A DNA stretch of 64,000 nt from Cellulophaga sp. HaHa_2_95 (GCF_019278565.1 NZ_CP058988.1:3968001-4032000); one strand, 5' to 3'; numbered from the stretch's first letter, positions 10,369 to 20,705 are shown. Made by a program: numbers and translations. Notes: generated by a model from the sequence alone, not told the origin.

Positions 10369-11520
10369 ATGCTTTCTAAACCAATTAGCATTATCTTTTT
10401 CCTATTGCTTATCACTAGCTGTAAAGAGAAATCTAAAGTAGAATTCCCACACCCAATTGAAACCGCTCTAAAAGCCACATCCCCAGAAATTAAAAATGTT
10501 GTAGACAGCATCAACAAATATGAAGTACAAATAAAATTCACCCAGATACAACGAAAAAACGGGAAGGTTTTATTTACGGATCATGACTTTCAAACCGATG
10601 CTACTCATTATTTTTACCCTGCAAGCAGCGTAAAACTACCCATTGCTATTCTTGCTTTAGAAGCGATTAATAAAATTCCTGATGTACACCTAAATACTAA
10701 ATTCTATATAGAGGGTGACACCATAGAAACCACTGTAGCAAAAGAAATAACTAAAATTTTTGCCATTAGTGATAACAACGCTTATAATAGACTATTTGAG
10801 TTTTTAGGGCAAGACACCATCAACCAGGCATTACACAATAAGGGAATAGAAGATGTTCGCATAGCCCACCGATTGGCAGTTGATAATGCAGACGATATTA
10901 CGACAAAGCCAATTATCATTTATATGAATGATAGCACCACCAGAATAAGAGGCAAGCATATAAATAGCGTCATTAAGCCCCTTCAATTATCAAGCATTAA
11001 AAAAGGAATAGCTTACCTTGATGAGGATGATTTACTAGTTAAAGAGCCTTTTAATTTTGACCAAAAAAACTATTATCCCATTGAAGCACAGCACCAAGTA
11101 TTAGAGCGAATAATTTTTCCTGAAAAATTTAAACAGGATGAACAATTTAAGATCAGTGCAGCAGAAAGAGATTTTCTACTTCAAGCAATGCGCTCCCTGC
11201 CACGAGAGAATGGATACGACGCTACCACGTATTATGATAGTTATGTGAAGTTCTTTATGTTTGGCGACAACCAAGACCCTATACCAAATACTATTGATAT
11301 ATATAATAAGGTAGGCTATGCTTATGGCACACTTACAGACTGCGCTTATATTAAAGACAGCATCAATAAAATTGAATTTTTATTAACCGCTACTATTTTA
11401 GTAAACGATAATAAGATATATAATGATGATACTTATGAGTATGACACCATCGGCATTCCTTTTTTAGCAGAGTTGGGCAGACAACTCTATCAGCAAGAAC
11501 TACAACTAAAAAAGCAATAA
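10369..11520 (+). CDS. Class A beta-lactamase-like serine hydrolase lipoprotein
   Basis: This 383-residue protein has a lipobox Cys18 (LLITSC). It carries the class A penicillin-recognising motifs: Ser86-x-x-Lys89 (SSVK), and SDN at 134-136 followed by NAYNRLFEFLG. A weaker KVG (in NKVGYAYG) may stand for the KTG triad. The family includes class A beta-lactamases and enzymes of peptidoglycan or other ester/amide metabolism; resistance cannot be inferred. It is longer than a typical beta-lactamase (about 290), with an insertion between the SDN and third motif. It shares a transcript with the preceding 80-residue gene. Confidence 0.85.
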   Translation: MLSKPISIIFFLLLITSCKEKSKVEFPHPIETALKATSPEIKNVVDSINKYEVQIKFTQIQRKNGKVLFTDHDFQTDATHYFYPASSVKLPIAILALEAINKIPDVHLNTKFYIEGDTIETTVAKEITKIFAISDNNAYNRLFEFLGQDTINQALHNKGIEDVRIAHRLAVDNADDITTKPIIIYMNDSTTRIRGKHINSVIKPLQLSSIKKGIAYLDEDDLLVKEPFNFDQKNYYPIEAQHQVLERIIFPEKFKQDEQFKISAAERDFLLQAMRSLPRENGYDATTYYDSYVKFFMFGDNQDPIPNTIDIYNKVGYAYGTLTDCAYIKDSINKIEFLLTATILVNDNKIYNDDTYEYDTIGIPFLAELGRQLYQQELQLKKQ

Positions 11521-11575
11521 TTACTAGCAAAGGTGAGTTATCCTAAAGATATACTCTCGCTTTACATACAACCAT

Positions 11576-14029
11576 ATGAACAACCAACAAGACCAAATAA
11601 AGTTACTTGAACAAAAGCTTGAAGAACTTTTAAGCAAACAAGAGGGTTTCGCCAAGAACTTAATGGCTGCTTATAAGGAGATTGAAGAACTTAAAAAAGG
11701 GCAACTTATAACAGTTACTCCTTTAAAAACTTCTGAAACTCCTGTGGTTGACAAGGTAGTTAAAGCTCCAAAAATTGACGAAAGGGAATTTACAGCAGAA
11801 AAAGTAACGCCAGAAATAAAAACAAAAGCTAACGAAAAGGAAAAAAGTCTGGAACCTATTTTAGAAGCAAGTGCTCCAGTAGTAACGGAGTCCTATGTAA
11901 AAACAGAAGCTGCAGTACAGACTTCAAGCACTAAAAACTCCAGCCAACTCCCTCCAAAAAAATCGAGCTTAGAAAAATTTATTGGAGAGAACTTAATAAA
12001 CAAGGTTGGTATTCTTATCACTATCATTGGCGTTATCATTGGCGTAAAATATAGTATTGAAAATAACCTTATCAGCCCATTAACTCGTATCATTTTAGGC
12101 TATTTATTTTCATTTGGATTACTGGCTGCTGGACTGCAACTAAAAGCTAAATACTTAAATTTTAGTGCCGTGTTGGTTAGTGGAGCCATCAGCATGATGT
12201 ATTTCATCACCTTCATGGGATATGATTTTTACGGACTATTCCCGCAGCTAGTTGCTTTTGGAGTAATGACACTCCTCACTGTTTTTACAGTCGTCGCTGC
12301 CATAAATTATGACAAGCAAATTATTGCCCATTTGGGGCTAGTCGGCGCCTATTCTATTCCATTTTTACTAAGTAATAATTCTGGTAATGTAACTGCACTT
12401 TTTAGCTACATGACTATTATCAATATTGGCATTCTAATCATTTCATTTAAAAAATACTGGAAATCACTGTACTATGTTTCTTTTGGATTTACCTGGTTAA
12501 TTTACTTAGGATGGATTGTAAAAGACTATTATTACGTAGAAGATTTCAGATTTGCATTTACGTTCTTGGGCACCTTTTTTATCCTTTTCTATTGCATGTT
12601 TATAGCCTATAAGACCTTAAGAAATGAAAAGTTTCAAGCTACAGATGTCATTTTACTTTTCCTTAATTCATTTTTCTTTTACGGTATTGGTTACTACCTA
12701 CTAGACTCGCATGCAACGTTTGGAAAAGAATTATTAGGACTATTTACCCTAGGCAATGCCATTATACATTTTATACCAACGGTGATTGTTTACAAAAAGA
12801 AATTGGTAGACAAAAAACTATTCTATTTAATAGCTGCCTTAGTGTTAACTTTTATCACTATAACCATTCCAGTGCAACTAGACGGAAGTTGGGTTACCAT
12901 TTTATGGGCTATTGAAGCTGCCACCCTGTATTGGTTTGCTACCACCAAAAAAATTACGGTATACAAAAATCTTTCTTACATCTTAATTGTCATAGCTTTT
13001 ATAAGCCTTCTAGAAGATTGGTCTCACCTATATGATTTAAATCCTTCCAAGGAAAGAATACCCCCTATTTTCAATAGCAATTTCTTAAGCTCACTACTGG
13101 TTATTATTGCGTTTGGATTTATTACTTGGCTGAATAAAGCTGAGAAATTCCAAGATTTAGCAGCGCCAAAAAAAGCAATGGATAAAATAATGGGATTCTT
13201 AATCCCTATAGGATTACTTATTATTTGCTACTTAGCCTTCTCGCTTGAAATAGATAATTACTGGGAGCAACAATTCCTAGATTCATTTATAAACTACACC
13301 AATGAAGATGATAATTTAGGCAGCACACGCAATTACAATTTAATAGATTTTAAAAGTATTTGGCTTATAAATTACTCCTTACTGTTCTTTTCTATTTTGG
13401 CCGTAGCCAACATCAAGCTTATAAAAAATAGCACATTAGCCATAGTAAACTTTGTCATCAATAACATCCTTACATTTACATTCTTAATTGGAGGATTATT
13501 AATTATTAGCACACTCAGAGAAAATTATATTGCGCAATATCTGGGCGAGCATTACACCATAGGTAGTTACTACCTCTATATAAGATATATTTCATTAGCC
13601 TTTTTAGCATTTCTAGTATACACGATATACTGGTACACCAAACAAGACTATTTGAATTTAAAAATTAAGAGCGCTTTTCAAATATTCTTACACCTCATTA
13701 TCCTATGGATCCTAAGTAGTGAACTATTGCATTGGATGGATCTTGCTGGTTCTTCTGGATTATACAAAATGAATTTAAGCATCCTCTGGGGCGCCTATTC
13801 CTTATTCATGGTCGTGGTAGGTATTTGGAAAAGAAAAAAACATATACGTATTAGCGGAATTGCACTATTTGGCGCTACACTGGCAAAACTATTCTTTTAT
13901 GATATTGCCGATTTAGATACCATCTCTAAAACTATTGTATTTGTATCCTTAGGATTACTTTTACTCCTTATTTCATTTTTATATAACAAGTACACCAAAC
14001 AAATTGAGAATGACCCAAAAGACCTTTAA
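11576..14029 (+). CDS. DUF2339 polytopic membrane protein
   Basis: This 817-residue protein starts with a short coiled coil (about residues 4-40, heptad-like LLEQKLEELL), a charged linker to about residue 130, then roughly 20 hydrophobic segments to the C terminus. That is the architecture of the DUF2339 family, whose function is unknown. It overlaps the following DUF3999 gene by 20 bases, a pairing also seen in other phyla, which suggests the two act together in the envelope. Confidence 0.88.
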   Translation: MNNQQDQIKLLEQKLEELLSKQEGFAKNLMAAYKEIEELKKGQLITVTPLKTSETPVVDKVVKAPKIDEREFTAEKVTPEIKTKANEKEKSLEPILEASAPVVTESYVKTEAAVQTSSTKNSSQLPPKKSSLEKFIGENLINKVGILITIIGVIIGVKYSIENNLISPLTRIILGYLFSFGLLAAGLQLKAKYLNFSAVLVSGAISMMYFITFMGYDFYGLFPQLVAFGVMTLLTVFTVVAAINYDKQIIAHLGLVGAYSIPFLLSNNSGNVTALFSYMTIINIGILIISFKKYWKSLYYVSFGFTWLIYLGWIVKDYYYVEDFRFAFTFLGTFFILFYCMFIAYKTLRNEKFQATDVILLFLNSFFFYGIGYYLLDSHATFGKELLGLFTLGNAIIHFIPTVIVYKKKLVDKKLFYLIAALVLTFITITIPVQLDGSWVTILWAIEAATLYWFATTKKITVYKNLSYILIVIAFISLLEDWSHLYDLNPSKERIPPIFNSNFLSSLLVIIAFGFITWLNKAEKFQDLAAPKKAMDKIMGFLIPIGLLIICYLAFSLEIDNYWEQQFLDSFINYTNEDDNLGSTRNYNLIDFKSIWLINYSLLFFSILAVANIKLIKNSTLAIVNFVINNILTFTFLIGGLLIISTLRENYIAQYLGEHYTIGSYYLYIRYISLAFLAFLVYTIYWYTKQDYLNLKIKSAFQIFLHLIILWILSSELLHWMDLAGSSGLYKMNLSILWGAYSLFMVVVGIWKRKKHIRISGIALFGATLAKLFFYDIADLDTISKTIVFVSLGLLLLLISFLYNKYTKQIENDPKDL

Positions 14030-15242
14030 ACTTTTAATTCTTTTATTTTTAGGGAGCACAGGTATGTTTGCTCAAATGAAAACCTATCAATACAAGCGAG
14101 AAATAAAAGATATTTCGGAGCAATGGCATAGCATAGAATTACCAGAATCGCTATACGAAAAGACCAAAATAAATCTCGCAGATATTCGCATATATGGCAT
14201 TGTAAAAAACGATACGATAGAAGCGCCGTATGCTTTAAAAGCAAAGAAAAGTATTGAAAAAATTAACGACGTTACTTTTGAAGTTTTAAATGAAAGTCAT
14301 ACGAACGACAGTTATTTTTATACATTTAAAGTTGAAAATGCTTCGAAGATTAATGAAATCTATTTGAATTTTGATAAGCTAAATTTTGATTTTAACATAA
14401 AAATTGAAGGAGGCCATAATGAGAAGGAATGGTTCACCATTGCCGATGACTACCGAATACTGTCTATTGAAAATAGAGCAACTAGCTTTAAATTTACTAC
14501 CGCTAAAATCCCCACTTCTACCTACAGCTATTATAGAATTACTGCTAAGACTTCTGAAGATCCCGAGTTTAAAAGCGCTATGATTTTTGAAAACAATACG
14601 ATCCCAGCAACCTACAATACTTATTCCCCAATTAAAGAAGAAGTAACAAATAATCAAAAAACAAAAGAAACTATAATTGCACTAGAACTAAAGCACGCAG
14701 TGCCTTTAAGCCATATTAAAGTCGCTGTTCTAGACGGCCTTAATTATTTGAGACCTATTCAAATAAGCTATCTTACAGATAGCACCAAAACAAACACAGG
14801 ATGGCATTATCAATATAGAAATTTATCTTCAAGCATTCTGAGCTCTATTAACAAAAACGAATTTGATTTTATAAGCACTAGAGTTAAAAAATTAAAAATC
14901 ACTATTAGTAATCAAGACAACCAACCTTTAAAAATTGGCAACATCGAATTACAGGGGTACCAATATGAATTGATTGGACGCTTTACAGAACCTGGTCAAT
15001 ACTTTCTAAGTTACGGAAACCCAGAAGTATCAGAACCTATCTATGACATTAACCTAATGGATAATGTAGTCCCTGCTACCGCAAAAGCAGTAGCATTAGG
15101 TAAAGAATTAGGTAGCCAAATAATTGTAGCAGCGCCAGAAACACCTGCTTTATTTGAAAATAAAAAATGGCTTTGGGCAATTATGCTTTTAATAATTACT
15201 CTTATAGGGTACTACACTATTAAAATGATTAAAAAGTCTTAA
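14010..15242 (+). CDS. DUF3999 secreted/anchored protein
   Basis: I chose the ATG at 14010; a TTG six bases earlier is in frame but unnecessary. The product has 410 residues with a signal peptide (LLILLFLGSTGMFAQ), a beta-rich extracytoplasmic body with discoidin-like stretches (YYRITAK, KVAVLDGLNYLRP), and a C-terminal membrane helix (about 386-404) ending in lysines. This matches DUF3999. It overlaps the DUF2339 gene by 20 bases. Its stop shares a palindromic TTAA with the stop of rimO on the other strand. Confidence 0.85.
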   Translation: MTQKTFKLLILLFLGSTGMFAQMKTYQYKREIKDISEQWHSIELPESLYEKTKINLADIRIYGIVKNDTIEAPYALKAKKSIEKINDVTFEVLNESHTNDSYFYTFKVENASKINEIYLNFDKLNFDFNIKIEGGHNEKEWFTIADDYRILSIENRATSFKFTTAKIPTSTYSYYRITAKTSEDPEFKSAMIFENNTIPATYNTYSPIKEEVTNNQKTKETIIALELKHAVPLSHIKVAVLDGLNYLRPIQISYLTDSTKTNTGWHYQYRNLSSSILSSINKNEFDFISTRVKKLKITISNQDNQPLKIGNIELQGYQYELIGRFTEPGQYFLSYGNPEVSEPIYDINLMDNVVPATAKAVALGKELGSQIIVAAPETPALFENKKWLWAIMLLIITLIGYYTIKMIKKS

Positions 15243-16540
15243 ACTGGCTCTCCGTACAAATCGAAATCGGCCGCTTCTGTTATTTTCAACATAACAAAAT
15301 CGCCTACTTTCAAATAGTATTTTGAAGCATCAATAAGCACTTCATTATCTACATCTGGAGAATCAAACTCTGTCCGGCCAATAAAATGAGGACCCTCTTT
15401 TCTATCGATGATACAACGAAGAGATTGTCCTATTTTTTCTTGGTTTAACTCCCATGAAATTTGAGATTGTATTTCCATTATTTGAGAGGCACGCTCTTGC
15501 TTTACTTCTTCTGGAACATTATCTTCCAAAGTATACGCATGTGTATTTTCCTCATGACTATACGTAAAGCAACCTAAACGTTCAAAACGCATTTCTTCCA
15601 CCCAACTTTTTAAGGTCTGGAAATCCTCTTCAGTTTCTCCAGGATACCCAACAATTAAAGTAGTTCTAATTGTCATTTCTGGCACCAAAGCTCTAAAGTC
15701 TTGTAATAACTTGGTTGTTTTTTCTTTTGTAGTACCTCTACGCATACTTTTCAGAATATTATCTGCTATATGCTGTAAAGGAATATCTAAATAATTACAA
15801 ATTTTTGGCTCCTTCTTCATTAATTCCAACACATCCATTGGAAAACCTGTAGGGAACGCATAATGCAAACGAATCCACTCAATACCATCAACCTTTACCA
15901 AGGCTTCAAGAAGCTCTGCAAGGTTTCGTTTTTTATAAATATCTAAGCCGTAGTACGTTAAATCTTGGGCGATTAAAATTAATTCCTTTACTCCTTTTGC
16001 CGCCAATTTCTCTGCTTCAACTACTAAATTTTCTATTGGTGTACTTTTATGCTTACCACGCATAATAGGAATAGCACAGAAAGAACAAGGTCTATCGCAA
16101 CCTTCTGCAATTTTCAAATAGGCATAATTTTTAGGAGTAGTCGTTAAACGCTCCCCTATTAGCTCGTGCTTATAATCTGCTCCTAATGCTTTTAATAAGC
16201 CTGGTAATTCTGTAGTACCAAAATACTCGTCTACATTCGGAATTTCCTTCTGTAAATCTGGCTTATAACGCTCACTTAAACACCCTGTAACAAATACCTT
16301 ATCTACAACACCGGCTTCCTTCTTTTGCACAAATTCCAAGATTGTGTTTACACTTTCTTCTTTGGCATTATTTATAAATCCACAAGTATTAATAACTACA
16401 ATATTTCCTTCTCCCTCATGTACAACTTCCTTTTTATTGGCTTTAAGTTGTCCCATTAAAATTTCAGAATCGTAAACATTTTTAGAGCAACCTAATGTTA
16501 CGACATTAATTTTATTCTTCTTAAGTGTCTTTGTGCGCAT
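15239..16540 (-). CDS. rimO: Ribosomal protein S12 methylthiotransferase RimO
   Basis: I chose the ATG at 16540 (MRTKTLKKNKINVVTLGC), 433 residues, the usual length. Auxiliary cluster cysteines are Cys18, Cys53 and Cys87; the radical-SAM motif is Cys148-x3-Cys152-x2-Cys155 (GCDRPCSFC). A TRAM domain closes the protein. RimO adds a methylthio group to the conserved Asp of ribosomal protein S12. RimO rather than MiaB is favoured by the TLGCSKN and AIPIMRGKHKS signatures. The gene converges on DUF3999 with a 4-base overlap. Confidence 0.95.
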   Translation of the reverse strand: MRTKTLKKNKINVVTLGCSKNVYDSEILMGQLKANKKEVVHEGEGNIVVINTCGFINNAKEESVNTILEFVQKKEAGVVDKVFVTGCLSERYKPDLQKEIPNVDEYFGTTELPGLLKALGADYKHELIGERLTTTPKNYAYLKIAEGCDRPCSFCAIPIMRGKHKSTPIENLVVEAEKLAAKGVKELILIAQDLTYYGLDIYKKRNLAELLEALVKVDGIEWIRLHYAFPTGFPMDVLELMKKEPKICNYLDIPLQHIADNILKSMRRGTTKEKTTKLLQDFRALVPEMTIRTTLIVGYPGETEEDFQTLKSWVEEMRFERLGCFTYSHEENTHAYTLEDNVPEEVKQERASQIMEIQSQISWELNQEKIGQSLRCIIDRKEGPHFIGRTEFDSPDVDNEVLIDASKYYLKVGDFVMLKITEAADFDLYGEPV

Positions 16541-16670
16541 AGCTTTAAATAAAGTGCAAAAATACAACAAGCAAAAAGATCAGACTTATTTATATTGATT
16601 TTTATTAATACTCCGTTATACTAAAGTTAAACCCTTTAACCTTTAAAGCGTCTTAGTTAAAAATTATATC

Positions 16671-17759
16671 ATGAAACAGTTATCGATTTTTATTTTTACA
16701 CTTCTGATTTTAGGTAATTTTTCCTGTTCTACAGATTCTATTTCTAAAGTAGAAGAAGAAGAAGAAGAAATAACAAATGAGGACGTATACTTTCCTCCTC
16801 TCCAAACTACGATTTGGGAAACAAAAAGTCCCGAAGAATTACAGTGGGATACTGACAAATTACCCCAGTTATTATCCTATCTTGAGGAAACAAACACTAA
16901 AGGATTTATCATTTTACATCAAGGAAAGATAGTTGTTGAACATTATATGAATGCACATGATTCATCGAAAGTGTGGTATTGGGCCAGTGCTGGAAAAACA
17001 CTGACCGCCGCAACTATAGGTATTGCACAAGAAGAATGCTTACTTGCTATAAGCGATAAAGTTTCCGATTACCTAAGCACAGGCTGGACCAGCAGCCCCT
17101 TAGCTAAGGAAAATCTTATTACCATTGAAAATTTATTACAAATGGATTCTGGCTTAAGTGACACGAACGGCGATAACGTTAGCCCCGATAATTTAGAATA
17201 TATGGCAGATGCAGGGACCCGATGGGCTTATCATAATGTATATCTAAAACTACAAGATGTGATAGCCACAACAAGCAGCATGACTTACAAAGAATATTTC
17301 AACACTAAATTGAGAGATAAAATTGGAATGAGCGGCACTTGGACTAATTTAAATGATCTTAGCGTATATTGGAGCGACACTAGAAGCATGGCACGCTTTG
17401 GCTTACTTATCTCTGAAAATGGGAAATGGGAAAACACACAAATTATTCCAAGTACCTATCTAAATATTGCCACGAGTACATCACAAAATATTAATGAAGC
17501 TTATGGTTACTTATGGTGGCTAAATGGTAAATCTAGCTATCATTTACCGCAATCTCAAAGCACCTTTGACGGTTCACTTATACCTAATGCACCAACAGAC
17601 ATGTATGCTGCCTTAGGCAAAAACGATCAAAAATTATATATCATTCCAAGCAAAGATCTTGTAATTATCAGAATGGGTGATTCTGCTGAAGAGGAAAACT
17701 TTGCGTTATCTTCTTATGACACCAACCTTTGGGATAAAATTAATGACTTACTACCTTAA
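16671..17759 (+). CDS. Class C beta-lactamase/esterase-type serine hydrolase lipoprotein
   Basis: This 362-residue protein has a lipobox Cys19 (GNFSC) followed by an acidic linker (seven Glu within residues 28-34). Catalytic motifs of the beta-lactamase class C/esterase family are visible: Ser106-x-x-Lys109 (SAGK) and Tyr187-His-Asn189 (YHN). The C-terminal region has YGYLWWLNG and ends in a conserved KDLVIIRMGDS strand. The substrate is unknown; members hydrolyse esters, D-amino-acid peptides or lactams. It stands alone and converges on an amidase gene. Confidence 0.87.
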   Translation: MKQLSIFIFTLLILGNFSCSTDSISKVEEEEEEITNEDVYFPPLQTTIWETKSPEELQWDTDKLPQLLSYLEETNTKGFIILHQGKIVVEHYMNAHDSSKVWYWASAGKTLTAATIGIAQEECLLAISDKVSDYLSTGWTSSPLAKENLITIENLLQMDSGLSDTNGDNVSPDNLEYMADAGTRWAYHNVYLKLQDVIATTSSMTYKEYFNTKLRDKIGMSGTWTNLNDLSVYWSDTRSMARFGLLISENGKWENTQIIPSTYLNIATSTSQNINEAYGYLWWLNGKSSYHLPQSQSTFDGSLIPNAPTDMYAALGKNDQKLYIIPSKDLVIIRMGDSAEEENFALSSYDTNLWDKINDLLP

Positions 17760-19426
17760 TTATACCCCTTAGGCATCTTTCTAATATTTGTTACCTTCTC
17801 AAATGCAGCCCCAAGTCGAAGTAATTTATCCTCCTCAAACTGTTTTGCTATAAAGGTCAAACTAATAGGTTCTCCTGTGGATTTATACCCCATAGGAACC
17901 GTTAGTGCTGGATATTTTGCAGCGGCGGCGTAGCCAGCATGGTAATTATTAATACTTAAAACAGCATCTAAATTATCTTGCTCCAAAATCTCATCAAAGT
18001 AAGCCCTACTTTTTTGCTCCAAATCTGCGATGATTAATTTGAGTTCTGCTGATGAAGTTGTATCTGCCACAATACCCTCAAACAAAGCTTGCCCATAAGG
18101 AATTCTAACTAAGGAATCTTGCTGATTAAAGCGAATAACATCTTCAATAGAAGTTACATTTACCTCATTTTTATTTTTGACATTCTGCTGAATGTAGCTC
18201 GGCAAATCGTTCTTCATATCAATATTCAAAATACTTAAAAAACCAGGCAACCCAAGTTCTTTGGGCGTAAAAACAACCACCGTAGCACCAGAAGCTTCCA
18301 ACTGCTCAACGGTAGCCGCATAAATTGAGTCTGTAGCAATTAAATCTGAAAAAGCACCAAAGCGCTTGCCTTCTAATGAACTATCGGAAGTCACTGCTTC
18401 TATATAGTTCTTAAACGTATCTACAGATTTTATATCCGATAGGTCTTTGCCTGTCATAGCTGATAACAAAATAGCATTATCCACCACATTTCTAGTCATA
18501 GGACCAGGTGTATCTAAGGTACTTGAAATTGGAACAATGCCACTTCTACTTAGTAAGCCTATCGTAGGCTTTAGACCCACAATAGAGTTCTGACTAGACG
18601 GTGACAAAATAGATCCAGAAGTTTCTGTACCCACAGCAGCTACGGCATAATTAGCGGCGATAGAAGTACCACTACCTGCGCTAGAACCGCCGGTTTCAAA
18701 AACTCTACGACCATAAGGATTTAACGTTTGACCACCGATAGCACTATACCCAACTGGACATCCAGAACACAAAAAATAAGCCCATTCGCTTAAATTCACT
18801 TTCCCTAAAATTAAAGCGCCACGTTCCTTTAAACGCTCCACTATAAACGCGTCATCGGTTTCATTAGCCATTAAAGCAATGGCTCCCGCAGTGGTTTTCA
18901 TACCATAAGTATCTATATTGTCTTTTAATAAGATAGGCATTCCAAAAATAGGATGCCTAACTTTATCCGGACTACTAAACAACTCCTTATCATATGCTCT
19001 AGCTTGATGTAGCACATCTTTATTTAAAGCTAAAATTGTATTTAATGTCGTCTCATTATCCAATTCATACTTATAAATACGATATAAGTAAAACAACACA
19101 AGTGCTTCATAACTTATCTTTCCTGCTTTTATATTAGCTTGTATTGTTGGGATATTTTGCTCCATTATAAAGGGTTTCCACTTCTCATAATCTGAAACAG
19201 AAATTTTAGAGACTACATCCTGCAGGGGAAGAAATACATCATTCTTATCCAACACCTTAGACTGAATTAATTTGTATTGCATTCTGGGATTCTCATGAGT
19301 CTTATTAGCGGCCACTTCTAATGAATCATCGTAGCCTACCCACAATACTTCCTTACTATTGCTAATATTCATATCCTTACACGAGAACACCGATAACAAG
19401 ACGAATAATGGTAAAATATATTTCAT
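17756..19426 (-). CDS. Amidase-signature family lipoprotein
   Basis: This 556-residue protein begins with a lipoprotein signal (Cys16, LLSVFSC). The amidase-signature triad is present: Lys168 (GMPILLKDN), the cis-Ser in GGSSAGSG (about 248-249) and the nucleophile Ser272 (GTETSGSI). The family spans GatA, fatty-acid amide hydrolases and peptide amidases. An envelope location and single-gene context argue against GatA, so it is an extracytoplasmic amidase of unknown substrate. It shares a palindromic TTAA stop with the convergent serine hydrolase. Confidence 0.9.
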   Translation of the reverse strand: MKYILPLFVLLSVFSCKDMNISNSKEVLWVGYDDSLEVAANKTHENPRMQYKLIQSKVLDKNDVFLPLQDVVSKISVSDYEKWKPFIMEQNIPTIQANIKAGKISYEALVLFYLYRIYKYELDNETTLNTILALNKDVLHQARAYDKELFSSPDKVRHPIFGMPILLKDNIDTYGMKTTAGAIALMANETDDAFIVERLKERGALILGKVNLSEWAYFLCSGCPVGYSAIGGQTLNPYGRRVFETGGSSAGSGTSIAANYAVAAVGTETSGSILSPSSQNSIVGLKPTIGLLSRSGIVPISSTLDTPGPMTRNVVDNAILLSAMTGKDLSDIKSVDTFKNYIEAVTSDSSLEGKRFGAFSDLIATDSIYAATVEQLEASGATVVVFTPKELGLPGFLSILNIDMKNDLPSYIQQNVKNKNEVNVTSIEDVIRFNQQDSLVRIPYGQALFEGIVADTTSSAELKLIIADLEQKSRAYFDEILEQDNLDAVLSINNYHAGYAAAAKYPALTVPMGYKSTGEPISLTFIAKQFEEDKLLRLGAAFEKVTNIRKMPKGYN

Positions 19427-19496
19427 AATTTTCTGATTACAAGGCCAAAAATAAGTATAAACTATAACAAAATGATCACAATCTACTTAAACAAAA

Positions 19497-19536
19497 AAGT
19501 CTCTAAACATCAAAGAAATTGATTATTTAGAGACTT
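19497..19536 (-). terminator. Terminator after ftsY
   Basis: An 11-bp perfect inverted repeat (AAGTCTCTAAA and its complement) encloses an 18-base loop. The left arm is preceded by As, which give a U-tract on the minus strand. It sits about 19 bases past the ftsY stop. Confidence 0.65.
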
Positions 19537-19554
19537 CTTAAAAGGCACTTTTAT

Positions 19555-20514
19555 TTACTTATTACTGAAGAATGAATCTACAAACTCATATTTGTTAAAG
19601 ACTTGAAGATCTTCTATTCCTTCTCCTACTCCGATATATTTTACTGGAATCTTAAATTGATCTGAAATTCCTATCACAACACCACCTTTGGCGGTACCAT
19701 CTAATTTAGTGACAGCTAATGAAGTTACATTTGTTGCTTTCGTAAATTGCTTTGCCTGCTCAAAGGCATTCTGTCCTGTAGAACCATCTAAAACCAAAAG
19801 CACATCATTAGGTGTATCTGGAACTACTTTCTGCATTACTCTACTCACTTTAGAAAGCTCGTTCATTAAGTTTATCTTATTGTGAAGTCTTCCTGCCGTA
19901 TCAATAATCACGACATCAGCATCATTTTTCACTGCAGAGCTTAAGGTATCAAATGCTACAGATGCAGGATCACTCCCCATTTGTTGTTTGATAATAGGAA
20001 TACCTACTCTATCTGCCCAAATTTGTAATTGATCTATTGCTGCCGCTCTAAATGTATCTCCAGCACCTAGAACCACCTTATACCCTTGCTTCTTAAATTG
20101 ATATGCTAATTTTCCTATGGTGGTTGTTTTCCCTACACCATTGACTCCTACCACCATAATCACATAAGGCTTTTTGTCTTTTGGAATAGTAAACTCTACA
20201 TCTTCTCCTGAATTTGTTTCAGAAAGTAAACGCGCTATCTCTTCGCGAAGAATTTCATTTAACTCTTCTGTTCCTACATATTTATCTTTTGCTACGCGCG
20301 CTTCAATGCCTTTAATAATTTTCAAGGTGGTATCTACACCAACATCAGAAGCCACTAAAACCTCCTCTAAATTATCAAGAACGTCATCATCAACCTTAGA
20401 CTTACCGGCTACAGCTTTGTTTAATTTTCCAAAAAATGAAGTTTTGGTTTTCTCCAGACCCTTATCAAGTGTTTCTTTCTTTTTAGAAGAAAACAGCTTT
20501 TTGAATAAACTCAT
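19555..20514 (-). CDS. ftsY: Signal recognition particle receptor FtsY
   Basis: I chose the ATG at 20514 (MSLFKKLFSSKKK), 319 residues; the longer frame start adds an atypical hydrophobic leader. The NG GTPase domain shows G1 GVNGVGKTT (123-131), DTFRAAAIDQL, G3 DTAGR, and G4 TKLDGTAKGG. The acidic A domain of E. coli FtsY is missing, as is usual in this phylum. It docks SRP-ribosome complexes at the inner membrane. It follows rpmB, rpmG and the DUF4295 gene on the same strand, a conserved Bacteroidota block. Confidence 0.96.
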   Translation of the reverse strand: MSLFKKLFSSKKKETLDKGLEKTKTSFFGKLNKAVAGKSKVDDDVLDNLEEVLVASDVGVDTTLKIIKGIEARVAKDKYVGTEELNEILREEIARLLSETNSGEDVEFTIPKDKKPYVIMVVGVNGVGKTTTIGKLAYQFKKQGYKVVLGAGDTFRAAAIDQLQIWADRVGIPIIKQQMGSDPASVAFDTLSSAVKNDADVVIIDTAGRLHNKINLMNELSKVSRVMQKVVPDTPNDVLLVLDGSTGQNAFEQAKQFTKATNVTSLAVTKLDGTAKGGVVIGISDQFKIPVKYIGVGEGIEDLQVFNKYEFVDSFFSNK

Positions 20515-20654
20515 AGTGTTAAAAAAATTCGTTGTATCAAATATATGAAACATACTTGATTAATACTTAAACAATATAACTGAATGATTGTTAGAATCTT
20601 CAACTCTAATTACCACCTATCTTTCAGAAGAAATCGTTCAGTTATAAAAACAAA

Positions 20655-20683
20655 AAAGCCACTCTCTTTACGAAAGTAGCTTT
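20655..20683 (-). terminator. Imperfect hairpin downstream of the DUF4295 gene
   Basis: The arms AAAGC-cACT and AGTa-GCTTT pair with one mismatch around a loop containing TTTAC; the A-run on the left gives a minus-strand U-tract. It could end the ribosomal-protein transcript before ftsY or only attenuate it. Confidence 0.45.
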
Positions 20684-20705
20684 ATCAATATAAAATTGAA
20701 ATGTC

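Noticed and set aside
10369..17759. The two beta-lactamase-fold lipoproteins read as antibiotic-resistance genes.
   Set aside because: Both have penicillin-recognising motifs but also features of broader serine hydrolases; resistance cannot be inferred from motifs alone.
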